40,611 nt of DNA from the NCBI RefSeq assembly GCF_002879615.1, contig NZ_PNRF01000022.1:1-40611 (forward strand). Direction: 5' to 3'. The notes under the pieces are model-generated. The model was given only the letters and a program-made list of their open reading frames with translations, did no database searches and was not told the origin of the DNA. The stretch is from Billgrantia endophytica (lineage in GTDB: Bacteria; Pseudomonadota; Gammaproteobacteria; Pseudomonadales; Halomonadaceae). Shown here in pieces: positions 9,626 through 18,135 of this stretch. How positions within the stretch are numbered: position 1 is the stretch's first letter; the number at the start of each line of letters is the position of its first letter. The position numbers and the translations under genes are program-made.

Positions 9626-10471
9626 CTATACCAGGCCGGCATTGGACAAGGCGTCACGAATCGCGGCGGGTGCCTCGGGAACGGCAGCCCGAAACAGCCG
9701 GTAGAAATTGGCGGTGGTCTGCATGGCGACCTCCTCCACGCTGATGCCCCGCTCGGCGGCGATGCACTCGGCCACCTCGACCACCCAGGCGGGCTCATTG
9801 GGCTTGCCGCGATGCGGTACCGGTGCCAGGTAGGGGCTGTCGGTCTCGATCAGCAGGCGGTCCAGCGGAATCTTGCGCGCCAGCTCACGCAACGCGGTGG
9901 CATTGCGGAAGGTGACGATACCCGACAACGAGATATAGAAGCCGTGGCGCACCGCCTCCCGGGCCATGTCGATATCTTCGGTGAAACAGTGCAATACCCC
10001 GCCTGTCGACGGGTCGGCGTGCTCGCGAATCAGCGCCAGGGTATCCTCGCGCGCCTCGCGGGTATGCACGATGATCGGTAGCTCGAGCTCGCGGGCGGCG
10101 ATCAGGTGACGGCGGAAACGCTCGAGCTGCACCTCCCGAGACGGCACCTTTTCCGGCGACTTGTCCAGATAATGGTAATCGAGCCCGCACTCGCCAATGG
10201 CCACGGCACCATGCCGCTCGGCGGTCTCCCTGATGGCCTCGATATCGGGCTCGCCATCCACGCGGTGCAGCGGATGGACACCGGCGGAAATCACCACGTC
10301 ATCGTGCTCGCGGCTGATCCGCGCCAGCTCGGATACATCGTCCAGCGTCACGGCAATGGCCAGGAACTGGTTCACATCGCGGGCACGGGCCGCATCAAGG
10401 GTTGCACCGAGATCCCCCCCATGGGTACCAGGGTCGAGGCGATCAAGATGACAGTGGGAGTCGACGAACAT
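9626..10471 (-). CDS. TatD family metal-dependent hydrolase
   Basis: TatD-type metallohydrolase (281 residues), a TIM-barrel nuclease family implicated in DNA 3'-5' exonuclease activity and DNA quality control. Metal ligands are visible: H6 and H8 in MFVDSHCHLD, a glutamate in GECGLDYHY, histidines in IIVHTREA and HCFTE, and an aspartate in IETDSPYLAP. It is the ortholog of the tatD-like gene that usually follows pilZ (ycfH in E. coli). Here its upstream neighbour is menA, only 39 bases away and in the same direction; pilZ is 14 kb further on. No strong Shine-Dalgarno precedes the ATG at 10471. Confidence 0.93.
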   Translation of the reverse strand: MFVDSHCHLDRLDPGTHGGDLGATLDAARARDVNQFLAIAVTLDDVSELARISREHDDVVISAGVHPLHRVDGEPDIEAIRETAERHGAVAIGECGLDYHYLDKSPEKVPSREVQLERFRRHLIAARELELPIIVHTREAREDTLALIREHADPSTGGVLHCFTEDIDMAREAVRHGFYISLSGIVTFRNATALRELARKIPLDRLLIETDSPYLAPVPHRGKPNEPAWVVEVAECIAAERGISVEEVAMQTTANFYRLFRAAVPEAPAAIRDALSNAGLV

Positions 10472-10510
10472 GGCGGCGCTTCTTCGTTCAACATCGAGGC
10501 AGGCAGGGTA

Positions 10511-11422
10511 TCACGAAAGCACCAGGCCGATGGACAGCAACACGCTGTAGAGCAGCGTGCCGATGACGGTCTTCTTCAGCATCGCCGTCAGGATTTCTCC
10601 ATCACTACTCTCGCTCAAGGTCCTGGCGGCATCGACGAGAGGCTTGAGGGCGACCAGAAAAAGCCAGGACCAGCCATTCGCACCACGCATTGCCAAGAAA
10701 ACCAGCGTCAGCATCGAGGCCGTCATCAGCAAAGCCCAATGATAGACGATGGCTCGCGGGCGTCCCAACCGAACGGCAAGCGTGATCTTGCCGCTGGCCG
10801 AATCGCTTGCAATATCGCGTATGTTATTGATGTTGAGCACGGCAGTCGCTAATAACCCACAGGCGGCCGCCGGCAATAGCAGTATCCATGCGAGCTCATG
10901 GGCGAAGAGGTAGTAGGCCCCCAACACACCGAGAAGGCCGAAGAAAAGAAACACGGAGATGTCTCCGAACCCCCGGTAGCCATACGGTGTACACCCCATT
11001 CCCACGGTATAGGTAATCGCCGCCACGATGGCGACTCCGCCAAGCAAGGTGAAAGCCAACATGCGAGGCCAGTCGGCACCGAACGAGACGTAGAGCAGGG
11101 CCAGGCCTGACACTGCGGCCATCAGGGCCGTCAGGACAATCGCCACGAGCATCCGACGGGGAGCGATAAGCCCCGCCATCACGGTACGCGCCGGTCCGGA
11201 CCGGCCTTCTCCATCGGCCCCTGACACGGCATCGCCATAATCGTTGGCAAGGTTGGAGAGTATTTGCAGCAAGACGGCAGTGAGCAATGCCAGTGCTAGT
11301 ATGCCCATATCGAAGACATCATGGCTCGCCGCCAGGCCCGCTCCCAGAAGTACGGAGGAACAGGCCAAGGGCAATGTACGAAGTCTCATGGCCAACAGCC
11401 AAGCATACAGCCCACGGTTCAT
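10511..11422 (-). CDS. menA: 1,4-dihydroxy-2-naphthoate polyprenyltransferase
   Basis: Membrane prenyltransferase that attaches the isoprenoid tail to 1,4-dihydroxy-2-naphthoate, giving demethylmenaquinol. The product (303 residues; E. coli MenA has 308) is very hydrophobic with about eight or nine membrane segments. It shows both UbiA-superfamily aspartate motifs: NLANDYGD (57-64) and NNIRDIASD (199-207). The start MNRGLYAWLLAMRLRTL at 11422 aligns with the family start and has AGGA nine bases upstream. A 45-residue extension to 11557 lacks support. It is transcribed away from the FNR-box region and toward tatD, so it may drive tatD expression. Confidence 0.93.
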   Translation of the reverse strand: MNRGLYAWLLAMRLRTLPLACSSVLLGAGLAASHDVFDMGILALALLTAVLLQILSNLANDYGDAVSGADGEGRSGPARTVMAGLIAPRRMLVAIVLTALMAAVSGLALLYVSFGADWPRMLAFTLLGGVAIVAAITYTVGMGCTPYGYRGFGDISVFLFFGLLGVLGAYYLFAHELAWILLLPAAACGLLATAVLNINNIRDIASDSASGKITLAVRLGRPRAIVYHWALLMTASMLTLVFLAMRGANGWSWLFLVALKPLVDAARTLSESSDGEILTAMLKKTVIGTLLYSVLLSIGLVLS

Positions 11423-11705
11423 CGGATAATTCCTGATCTCGGGCCCTTCCCTTTTCGACATAAATACACCATCAGCAACGACAGGGTGCCCGTCGGCATC
11501 GATAGATTCCAAGCCACAAGAGGGGTTTTGACATGGGACCAGACGATACGACCGCACGTCTGGAGTATCTTCGCTAGCCTAATCGGAATGCCGGCAATGC
11601 TCAACCGGCGACTGACCAGTGGCACCTCAAGATAATATCAATGCACGCCATGCCATGGCCGACGATACATAACCGCTGGATTTCAATCACCTAGTTGAGA
11701 TAAGC

Positions 11706-11719
11706 TTGACGTTTATCAA
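11706..11719 (+). promoter_or_regulatory. FNR/Anr box TTGACGTTTATCAA upstream of doxX-menFDH
   Basis: The 14-mer TTGACGTTTATCAA matches the FNR/Anr consensus TTGAT-N4-ATCAA at nine of ten defined bases, and the TTGAC half is common in Anr sites. It is nearly palindromic, so it could also serve menA on the other strand. It is 242 bases before the doxX start codon. The spacing to the -10 below places its centre at -41.5, the class II activator position. Confidence 0.75.
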
Positions 11720-11741
11720 GCCTTCCTCCTGGCTATTCATG

Positions 11742-11747
11742 TACGAT
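11742..11747 (+). promoter_or_regulatory. Predicted -10 element (TACGAT) of the FNR-dependent doxX-men promoter
   Basis: TACGAT (four of six with TATAAT, including the key A2 and T6) begins exactly 22 bases after the FNR box ends. There is no sigma-70 -35 hexamer apart from the box itself, as expected when FNR occupies that position. The start of transcription would be near 11754, leaving an untranslated leader of about 195 bases before doxX. Confidence 0.5.
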
Positions 11748-11947
11748 TCCTCATGATCTGTGATCCATATACCAACAATATTCTCACCGATTCCTTCAGT
11801 ACGACTTCAATGAACCACGGCAGGATGAATCACCGCCACGAATACATTCATCACCGATCAACCATCACCCCATATCGACTCAGCATGAGCCCGTTTTTTA
11901 TACACGGGGCCTCATGAGACATTGGAAGTAGTAACAGGAGAGCTGGA

Positions 11948-12430
11948 ATGCTTGGTGAATTTTTCAGAAAAAATCAATATGCCGCAGGTATGTGGTTATT
12001 GCTACGCCTCTATCTGGGCATCACATGGCTCACGCTTGGATGGGGAAAGATCACGGGAGGATTCAGCGCCGAGTGGTTCCTTGCGGATGCCGTCGAGAAC
12101 CCCGTGATGCGTGAAGGGAGTCTCGTATACCCCAACTACGTCGCCTTCCTTGAGCGTTTCGCCCTGCCCTATGCTGACCTCATCAGCTTTTGCGTGGCCT
12201 GGGGGGAACTGCTGGTGGGCCTGGGTTTGATATTCGGCGTACTCACCTCGGCGGCGGCATTCTTCGCGATCGTCATGAACATGTCGTTCCTCATGGCCGG
12301 CACGGTCTCCATCAATCCCTGGATGATCATGCTATCGATATTCCTGCTGGTGGCAGGCGCCAATGCAGGGCGTTACGGGGGCGATCATTGGGTTCTCCCC
12401 TACTTGAGGGCGCGTTTCGGCCTGCGATGA
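11948..12430 (+). CDS. DoxX family membrane protein
   Basis: A 160-residue integral membrane protein with about four hydrophobic segments. It resembles the DoxX/DoxD family: an early RLYLGITWLTLGWGKITGG segment, FCVAWGELLVGLGLIFG, then FAIVMNMSFLMAGT, and a C-terminal GRYGGDHW. Some family members are subunits of thiosulfate:quinone oxidoreductase; others are uncharacterised. The start has AGGAG eight bases upstream. It is the first gene of doxX-menF-menD-menH (nine bases before menF), directly behind the FNR-type promoter, so it is probably expressed without oxygen. The family call is fairly safe. A quinone-related role is only suggested by position. Confidence 0.8.
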   Translation: MLGEFFRKNQYAAGMWLLLRLYLGITWLTLGWGKITGGFSAEWFLADAVENPVMREGSLVYPNYVAFLERFALPYADLISFCVAWGELLVGLGLIFGVLTSAAAFFAIVMNMSFLMAGTVSINPWMIMLSIFLLVAGANAGRYGGDHWVLPYLRARFGLR

Positions 12431-12439
12431 TGGCGGACT

Positions 12440-13777
12440 ATGATACCCCCGTGTTTTGATGGTCCTGGTCGCCTGGTCATGCCGCCTTCCGCCATCACCA
12501 GGCGCCTGAGTGCCATGCGCACCCAGACACCTAGCGGCTTCGTACGCCTGGGCTGGCCCGTCATGGTCGAGCGTCCCCTGGAGTGGCTGCGTGCGCAATC
12601 CGTGCTGCCGCGTTTCTACTGGCGCTCCAGAGGGAAAGACGCCTGCGAACATGCGGGGATCGGCTGCGCTCACCTGGTCACCGCGACGCATGAATGGGAG
12701 CCGGCCGCGTCACCGGACGGCGTCGAGACGCCGCGCTACTTCGGCGGCCTGGCCTTCGACGCCGAGGCACTGGGCTGGCCCGGCTTCGGCGCCTGTCGCT
12801 TCGTGCTGCCACGCCTCGAACTCGAGCATCGAGCGGGCCGAGCCGTGCTCTATCTCAACCTGTACTTCGATGGACGCGACCGCGACGCGGAGCTGGATGC
12901 AGCCGAAGCGGCCCTGAACGCCTTGCGCCCGGCGCTGTCTCCCGCCCCCTTGACGCCAACCGGATTCACTCGCCACGACCGTCCCTCCGCTCGGGAGTGG
13001 GCCGAGTGGATAACGCAGGCCACGCTCCTCTCCGACCAGGCACGGACGCCAAAGGTAGTGCTCTCCCGCGAGAGCCGCCTGGCCACTGCCCAGCCGGTGG
13101 ATCCCTGGATACTGCTGAACCAGTGGCGCCAACTCGCCGGCGACTGCTTCCATTTCGGCTTCCAGTTCGCCCCGGAAGCGGCCTTCATCGGCTGCTCCCC
13201 TGAACGCCTCTACCGACGCGAGGGCACCCGGCTGCTCAGCGAGGCGCTGGCCGGCACCTCGCGGCGCGACGGCGATCCCGCCCGGGACGCGGCGCTGGCG
13301 GCCGAGTTGCTCGCCGATCCCAAGAACCGCCGGGAGAATCAACTGGTGCATGCCGACATTCTGGCGCGGCTCGCCCCGCTCTCCCACCACGCCAGCCTCG
13401 CGGAGCCCGGTATCGTCAAGCTGCGCGCGCTGCAACACATCCGGCGCGACATCGAGGCCGAGCTGCATCCCTGGGTGCGCGATCGGCACCTCCTGGCCGC
13501 GTTGCATCCCACGCCGGCGGTCGGCGGCACGCCGCGCGACGCGGCGCTGAAGTTCATCCGCCGTCACGAGAGCCACCGGCGTGGCTGGTACGCCGGCGCC
13601 TGCGGCATGTTGAGCCATGAGACCACCGAACTGACGGTGGCCATTCGCTGTGCCCGCGTCACCGCCGGGGCGGTGACACTGTATGCCGGAGCAGGCATCG
13701 TCATCGGTTCCGTCCCCGCCGCCGAATGGGACGAGCTGGAAGCCAAGATCGCCGACGTTATGTCCTTGCTGGGATGA
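12440..13777 (+). CDS. menF: Isochorismate synthase
   Basis: MenF converts chorismate to isochorismate, the entry step of menaquinone synthesis. The product (up to 445 residues) has the chorismate-binding fold in its C-terminal half: [67 protein letters not shown] and the final AGAGIVIGS. The lysine of KVVLSR and glutamates in SEALAGT and RRENQ correspond to catalytic or Mg-binding positions of the family. The start is uncertain: the ATG at 12440 has no clear ribosome site and an ATG at 12479 is an alternative. Entering at menF, and lying between doxX and menD, fits menaquinone rather than siderophore use. GC content is very high. Confidence 0.92.
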   Translation: MIPPCFDGPGRLVMPPSAITRRLSAMRTQTPSGFVRLGWPVMVERPLEWLRAQSVLPRFYWRSRGKDACEHAGIGCAHLVTATHEWEPAASPDGVETPRYFGGLAFDAEALGWPGFGACRFVLPRLELEHRAGRAVLYLNLYFDGRDRDAELDAAEAALNALRPALSPAPLTPTGFTRHDRPSAREWAEWITQATLLSDQARTPKVVLSRESRLATAQPVDPWILLNQWRQLAGDCFHFGFQFAPEAAFIGCSPERLYRREGTRLLSEALAGTSRRDGDPARDAALAAELLADPKNRRENQLVHADILARLAPLSHHASLAEPGIVKLRALQHIRRDIEAELHPWVRDRHLLAALHPTPAVGGTPRDAALKFIRRHESHRRGWYAGACGMLSHETTELTVAIRCARVTAGAVTLYAGAGIVIGSVPAAEWDELEAKIADVMSLLG

Positions 13778-13784
13778 GATCGCC

Positions 13785-15524
13785 ATGTCCACCGATGCCG
13801 CCACGCCCCCTTTCCCCCGCCACCACGATACTTTCAACCACCTCTGGGCCGCGCTGATGCTGGAGGAACTCCAGCGGCTCGGTGTCCGGGACATCGTCCT
13901 GGCGCCGGGCTCGCGTTCCTCGCCCCTGATCATGGCGGCCGCCGCGCATCCGGGGTTTCACCGTCACCGACACTTCGACGAACGCGGCCTGGGATTCCTG
14001 GCACTGGGCCTGGCCAAGGGCAGTCGTCGCCCAGTGGCGATCATCACCACCTCGGGCACGGCGGTGGCCAACCTCCATCCGGCGGTGATCGAGGCCTCCC
14101 AGAGCGGCGTACCGCTGGTGCTGCTCTGCGCCGATCGTCCCGTCGAGCTGATCGACAACGGCAGCAATCAGGCGATCGACCAGCGAGACATGTTCGCCCG
14201 CCACGTAGTCTTCCACCGCGACCTGCCCAGCCCTACCCCCGACATCGCGGCGGCCTTCGTGCTAAGCACCCTGGACCAGGCACTGGCGCACCAACGTCGC
14301 CACCCCGGCCCGGTCCACCTCAACTGCCGCTATCCCGAGCCGCTCTACCCCGGCGAGCGCCCCATCGACGCCAGCGCCTACCTGGCGCCGCTGGGCAACT
14401 GGCTCGGCACCGCTCGCCCCTGGAGCCCCTGGGAACCGGTACCCGGCGGTTGCTCCCCCCTGCCGGATTGGCAAGCCTTCCAGGCTCGGCCCGGCCTGGT
14501 CGTCGCCGGATGCATCGACGATCCCGCCGAGGGCCGGTGGGTGGCGGCGCTGGCCGAACGGCTCGGCTGGCCGCTGGTGGCCGACCTGCAGAGCCAGATC
14601 CGCTTCGATGGGCGCAATCTGCGCCATGTCGACCTGGCACTCCACGACGACGCCTTCGTGGACGAGCTAAGGCGCGCCGAGGTGTTGCTGCAGTTCGGCG
14701 CCCGGCTGATCTCGAAGCGCCTGGGACGCTTCATCGCATGGCACACGTGGCGCGACTACTGGCTGGTCGACCCCCATCCTTCCCGCCTCGATCCCGATCA
14801 TCGCGTGCGGCGGCGCCTGGTGTGCCGGCCCAGCGAGTTCATTGCGGCCCACCCCTCGCCGTCCCAGTCTTCTCCGCCAAGCGCGCCCTGGCACCGGCTG
14901 GCCGAGCGTCAGGCGAGGACCAGCGCCGCCGTCGAGGCGGCCTGCAGCCACTTTTCGGAGGTAGGCATCTGCCACCGCCTGGCCCGCCTGGTGCATGGCC
15001 AACTGATGGTCGGCAACAGCCTGCCGGCACGCCTGATGGAGATGCTCGGCACCACCGGTGCGGGACCCAGCCGGGTAACGACCAACCGTGGCGCTTCGGG
15101 CATCGATGGTCTGATCGCCACCGCCTGCGGCTTCGCCCTGAGCCGCGACGAGCCCACCACCCTGCTGCTCGGCGATATCAGCGCACTGCACGATCTCAAC
15201 AGCCTGGCCCTGCTAGGCCAGGCGTCACACCCGCTGGTGGTGATCCTGCTCAACAACGACGGCGGCAGCATCTTCCGCCTGCTGCCGGTGCCGTGCCAGG
15301 AAGGCCTTCTGGAGAGCGACTATCTGCTGCCCCATGGGCTGAGCTTCGAACATGCCGCCGCCATGTTCGGCCTGGGCTACGCGGCCCCGACCACGCTGGA
15401 CGAATTCGAGACATGCTACGCTGAGGCGCTGCAATCGGGAGCGACCTTGATCGAAATCAAGGTGCCTGGCGAACAGGTCGCCGAGGATATCGAAGCGCTG
15501 GGAGCGAGTCTGCGTGAACGCTGA
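13785..15524 (+). CDS. menD: SEPHCHC synthase (2-succinyl-5-enolpyruvyl-6-hydroxy-3-cyclohexene-1-carboxylate synthase)
   Basis: Thiamine-diphosphate enzyme that condenses isochorismate with 2-oxoglutarate. The 579-residue chain begins with [19 protein letters not shown] and the signature [27 protein letters not shown] contains the glutamate that activates thiamine, followed by [17 protein letters not shown]. Near the C-terminus [15 protein letters not shown] and [13 protein letters not shown] form the Mg-ThDP binding motif. It starts seven bases after the menF stop; upstream in-frame codons lie inside menF and are not used. It overlaps menH by 11 bases, indicating coupled translation. The length is slightly above that of E. 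coli MenD (556). Confidence 0.96.
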   Translation: MSTDAATPPFPRHHDTFNHLWAALMLEELQRLGVRDIVLAPGSRSSPLIMAAAAHPGFHRHRHFDERGLGFLALGLAKGSRRPVAIITTSGTAVANLHPAVIEASQSGVPLVLLCADRPVELIDNGSNQAIDQRDMFARHVVFHRDLPSPTPDIAAAFVLSTLDQALAHQRRHPGPVHLNCRYPEPLYPGERPIDASAYLAPLGNWLGTARPWSPWEPVPGGCSPLPDWQAFQARPGLVVAGCIDDPAEGRWVAALAERLGWPLVADLQSQIRFDGRNLRHVDLALHDDAFVDELRRAEVLLQFGARLISKRLGRFIAWHTWRDYWLVDPHPSRLDPDHRVRRRLVCRPSEFIAAHPSPSQSSPPSAPWHRLAERQARTSAAVEAACSHFSEVGICHRLARLVHGQLMVGNSLPARLMEMLGTTGAGPSRVTTNRGASGIDGLIATACGFALSRDEPTTLLLGDISALHDLNSLALLGQASHPLVVILLNNDGGSIFRLLPVPCQEGLLESDYLLPHGLSFEHAAAMFGLGYAAPTTLDEFETCYAEALQSGATLIEIKVPGEQVAEDIEALGASLRER

Positions 15525-16302
15525 CCTCTCGATACCGGCCCCACCACCGAAACCGGACGAAGCGCCCATCGTACTGCTGCATGGCCTGCTCGGCGATCGC
15601 CGCGACTGGCGCGCACTCATCGAGCGGCTCCCCGAGCAGGAGTGCATCGCGCTAGAGTTGCCCGGTCACGGCGCCAACCGCCATCGGCAGGTCGACTCCT
15701 TCGACGAGGCCGAGCGCTGGTTCACCGAAGCCCTGGCGGCACTCGGTGTCCCGCGCTATCGGCTGCTGGGCTACTCCCTCGGCGGGCGCCTGGCGCTCTA
15801 CCACGCCAGCCAACGTCCGCCGGGCCTGGTGAGCCTGCTACTGGAGAGTGCCCACCCAGGCCTGCCGGTCGACGAACGAGCCGCCCGCTTGTCGCACGAC
15901 ATGGCCTGGGCCGGGCGTTTCGGGGGCGAGCCGCTCGAGGCAGTGCTGGAGGATTGGTATCGACAGCCGGTGTTCGCCGACCTGGACGCGGCGACACGCA
16001 GGCGCCATGTCGCCCGCCGTCTCGACAATGACGGCCCCGCTGTGGCGGCGATGTTGCGTGCCACCTCACTCGGCAGGCAGCCCGACCTTGTCGCCTGGCT
16101 GAGCGACGCCGGGTTGCCGGTCTGGTATCTCTCCGGCCGCCGCGATGCAAAGTTCCATGGGCTGGCTTGCCGACTGGCGCAGCGCTGCCACCACGTCAGG
16201 CATGTGGCGCTCGACGGCGGGCACAACCTGCACGCCACCCGCCCCGGCAACGTGGCCGAGGCGGTACGCGCCTGGTGTCGCGACGGCTCCCCGCAGGAGT
16301 GA
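15514..16302 (+). CDS. menH: SHCHC synthase (2-succinyl-6-hydroxy-2,4-cyclohexadiene-1-carboxylate synthase)
   Basis: Alpha/beta hydrolase-fold enzyme that eliminates pyruvate from SEPHCHC. The 262-residue product opens with [13 protein letters not shown] (oxyanion region) and ELPGHG. The catalytic triad reads S88 in GYSLGG, D211 in SGRRD and H237 in [10 protein letters not shown]. Spacing agrees with E. coli MenH (S86, D210, H232). The start is a GTG at 15514 inside the end of menD, preceded by GGAG. It is the last gene of the doxX-menFDH operon and faces the transporter gene with a 12-base gap. Confidence 0.92.
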   Translation: MNADLSIPAPPPKPDEAPIVLLHGLLGDRRDWRALIERLPEQECIALELPGHGANRHRQVDSFDEAERWFTEALAALGVPRYRLLGYSLGGRLALYHASQRPPGLVSLLLESAHPGLPVDERAARLSHDMAWAGRFGGEPLEAVLEDWYRQPVFADLDAATRRRHVARRLDNDGPAVAAMLRATSLGRQPDLVAWLSDAGLPVWYLSGRRDAKFHGLACRLAQRCHHVRHVALDGGHNLHATRPGNVAEAVRAWCRDGSPQE

Positions 16303-16314
16303 TCACTCAATGCG

Positions 16315-17784
16315 TCACAAGATCAGCGCCAGCCAGGGCACGCCGACCACCAGCCAGACCACCAGGAACAGCAGCCCGAAGATCGCCCCAAGGCGCCAAA
16401 AGAGTGCGCTGGGCAAGTAGCCACTGCCATAGTAGACCGGACTCGGACCGGTGCCGTAGGGGGTCAGGATGCCCATGAAGCCCAGGGTCGGCAGCAGCAG
16501 CAGCACGAACATCTGCATGTCGAGGCCGGGAATGCCCGAGGCGGCGGCGAGGATCACCGGCAGCAGCGCCGTCACGTGGGCGGTGATACTGGCGAAGAAG
16601 TAGTGCAAAGCGTAGAACAGTACGACCAACGCCACCATGGCCATCAGTGGGTTGAAGTGACTTATCTGCCCGCCTACGACGGTACCAAACCAATGCACAA
16701 ATCCCACTTGGCTTAGCCCACCTGCCAGCGCCACCAGCGTGGCAAACCATACAAAAGTATTCCAGGCCGCATTGTTATTGAGGATATCGTCCCAAGTTAC
16801 GATGCCGGTCAGCAGCATGCCGCAAATTACCACGAGCCCTACCAGCGATGCGGAGATGATGTTGCCGCCAAAAATCCACATCAATAGGGCCGTGACGACC
16901 ATCAGCACCAGCACTATCTCTTTACGAGTAAGAGCGCCTAATTTCTTAAGTTCGTCTCTAGCCCAGTCAGAAACTTCATGGCCTGCTTTCACTTCAGGGG
17001 CGCATAGCCAGTAGCACAGTAGCGGTACCAGAAGCAGCAGCAAAATGCCCGCTGGGGCAATTGCCATGAACCATTGTCCCCAGTTGACCTGAATGCCGGT
17101 TGCGCTCTCGGTCAGAGCGATGGCTAACAAGTTTGGAGCCATGGCGGTTAGAAACAGCGAACTGGTAACACAGGTAGAGGCCAGCGCTGTCCACATCAAA
17201 AAGCTACCCATACGCCTCATACTTGGGTCATTAGGGTACGAATCGTAAAGGGGCGGAAGGTTGCGAATGACGGGATAAATGGTGCCCGCACTACGCGCCG
17301 TATTGGATGGTGTGAAAGGGGCAAGAATGGAATCCGAGATCATCACCGCGTAGCCAAGCGTTAGGGTGCGCTTGCCCATGGCGTTTACGAGCCAGAGAGA
17401 AATGCGTCTGCCAAGGCCGGTCTTCTCATAGCCCAGGGCAAACATGAAGGCACCGAAGATCAGCCACACGGTGGAGTTGGTGAACCCGGACACCGCCCAG
17501 GCAAAGGCCTGGTTGGCCGCGTTGAAGTTGGGCGCCGCGAGCTGCTCCGGCGAGAACAGCGCCCAAGGCGCGAGCAGCGCCGCCGTGGTGACGCCGATCA
17601 GCCCGATCACCGCACCCGGCAGGGGCTCGAGGATCAGGCCCACCACACAGCCGAGGAAGATGGCGAAGAAATACCAGGCGTGGGGAGACAGCCCGTCGGG
17701 AGTCGGCCACAGCGCCACCGCGACGGTGACGATGAGGGGCGCCAGTGACTTCCATGAGGAGAAGGGTGTCCCGTTGAGGTTCAT
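16315..17784 (-). CDS. DASS-family dicarboxylate transporter (CitT/TtdT-like)
   Basis: A 489-residue polytopic membrane protein of the divalent anion:sodium symporter family, closest in pattern to CitT/TtdT and plastid DiT1 carriers. Family marks are APFTPSNTARSAG (about residues 155-168) and the second pseudo-repeat TPYGTGPSPVYYGSGYL near 440-460; an SNT/GTG pair binds the carboxylates in this family. Some relatives exchange citrate or tartrate for succinate, so fumarate (or malate/tartrate) uptake with succinate release fits the neighbouring fumarate reductase. The ATG at 17784 has AAGGA at good spacing. Bases about 16690-17410 are clearly lower in GC (42-53% in sampled lines) than both ends (68%). 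The substrate is inferred. Confidence 0.88.
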   Translation of the reverse strand: MNLNGTPFSSWKSLAPLIVTVAVALWPTPDGLSPHAWYFFAIFLGCVVGLILEPLPGAVIGLIGVTTAALLAPWALFSPEQLAAPNFNAANQAFAWAVSGFTNSTVWLIFGAFMFALGYEKTGLGRRISLWLVNAMGKRTLTLGYAVMISDSILAPFTPSNTARSAGTIYPVIRNLPPLYDSYPNDPSMRRMGSFLMWTALASTCVTSSLFLTAMAPNLLAIALTESATGIQVNWGQWFMAIAPAGILLLLLVPLLCYWLCAPEVKAGHEVSDWARDELKKLGALTRKEIVLVLMVVTALLMWIFGGNIISASLVGLVVICGMLLTGIVTWDDILNNNAAWNTFVWFATLVALAGGLSQVGFVHWFGTVVGGQISHFNPLMAMVALVVLFYALHYFFASITAHVTALLPVILAAASGIPGLDMQMFVLLLLPTLGFMGILTPYGTGPSPVYYGSGYLPSALFWRLGAIFGLLFLVVWLVVGVPWLALIL

Positions 17785-18135
17785 GAGCCGTTCCTTTCGT
17801 AGTCGTTACAACCGGTCGTGATAAATCGGTCGTTGCAAGACGTGGCGCGCCGGGAACGTCGAGGGACAGGATGCCCCCTCCGCTCCCTAGACCGCAGGCT
17901 AGATGACGAACCCCCAGCGGAGAAGCCGGAACGGGCGAGAGCTTGACGTGCATCAAGATCGACATGTATGAGGATGAGCTCAAGTGGTCCCCTCTCGGAA
18001 CGGCATGCTAGTCTTGATTCGAAGTCGTACGCCAATCGAGCTACGCGAACTCCCGCCAACCTTCGCGCCTGACGTCGCGCCTGACATTGTGACATGGGCG
18101 CGGGAGACCAGGGACCGGACAGGGGCCGCATCACC
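17785..18135. promoter_or_regulatory. Divergent DASS transporter / frdA control region
   Basis: A 351-base gap between the divergent transporter and frdA. It contains an FNR/Anr box (17943-17956). An extended -10, TG-C-TAGTCT at 18006-18014, would put transcription start near 18021 and the box centre at -71.5, one of the class I positions. That assignment is tentative. No good -10 was found for the transporter on the minus strand. Confidence 0.5.
17943..17956 (+). promoter_or_regulatory. FNR/Anr box TTGACGTGCATCAA between the transporter and frdA
   Basis: TTGACGTGCATCAA matches the FNR/Anr consensus TTGAT-N4-ATCAA at nine of ten bases and has the same half-sites as the box before doxX. It lies 158 bases before the transporter start and 179 before frdA, so one site could regulate both directions. 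Fumarate reductase genes are classic FNR targets. Confidence 0.75.

Larger units (their letters stand above)
11423..11947. promoter_or_regulatory. AT-rich divergent menA / doxX control region
   Basis: This 525-base gap is much richer in A+T than its surroundings (26 of 60 bases are G or C in the line from 11701). It holds the FNR/Anr box and a -10 for the plus-strand operon (listed separately). On the minus strand a TATGTA hexamer at 11666-11671 could serve menA, but no matching -35 was found. Small frames overlapping 11419-11635 on both strands have no ribosome site or recognisable product and are not called. Confidence 0.55.

Noticed and set aside
10472..10510. Direct repeats or att-like site at the left edge of the inserted block
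   Set aside because: I compared it by eye with the right edge (24655-24680) and found no repeat longer than chance, and no integrase is encoded.
11419..11625. Small minus-strand frame overlapping the menA upstream region
   Set aside because: No Shine-Dalgarno, an unlikely product, and it overlaps the regulated gap and the menA start.
16297..16308. Perfect 12-base palindrome GAGTGATCACTC at the menH / transporter junction
   Set aside because: It has no loop and no T-tracts, so it is a poor terminator; it may be chance around the two stop codons.
18094..18135. Longer frdA start at 18094
   Set aside because: It lacks a ribosome site and adds 14 residues not found in FrdA homologues; 18136 gives the family start.
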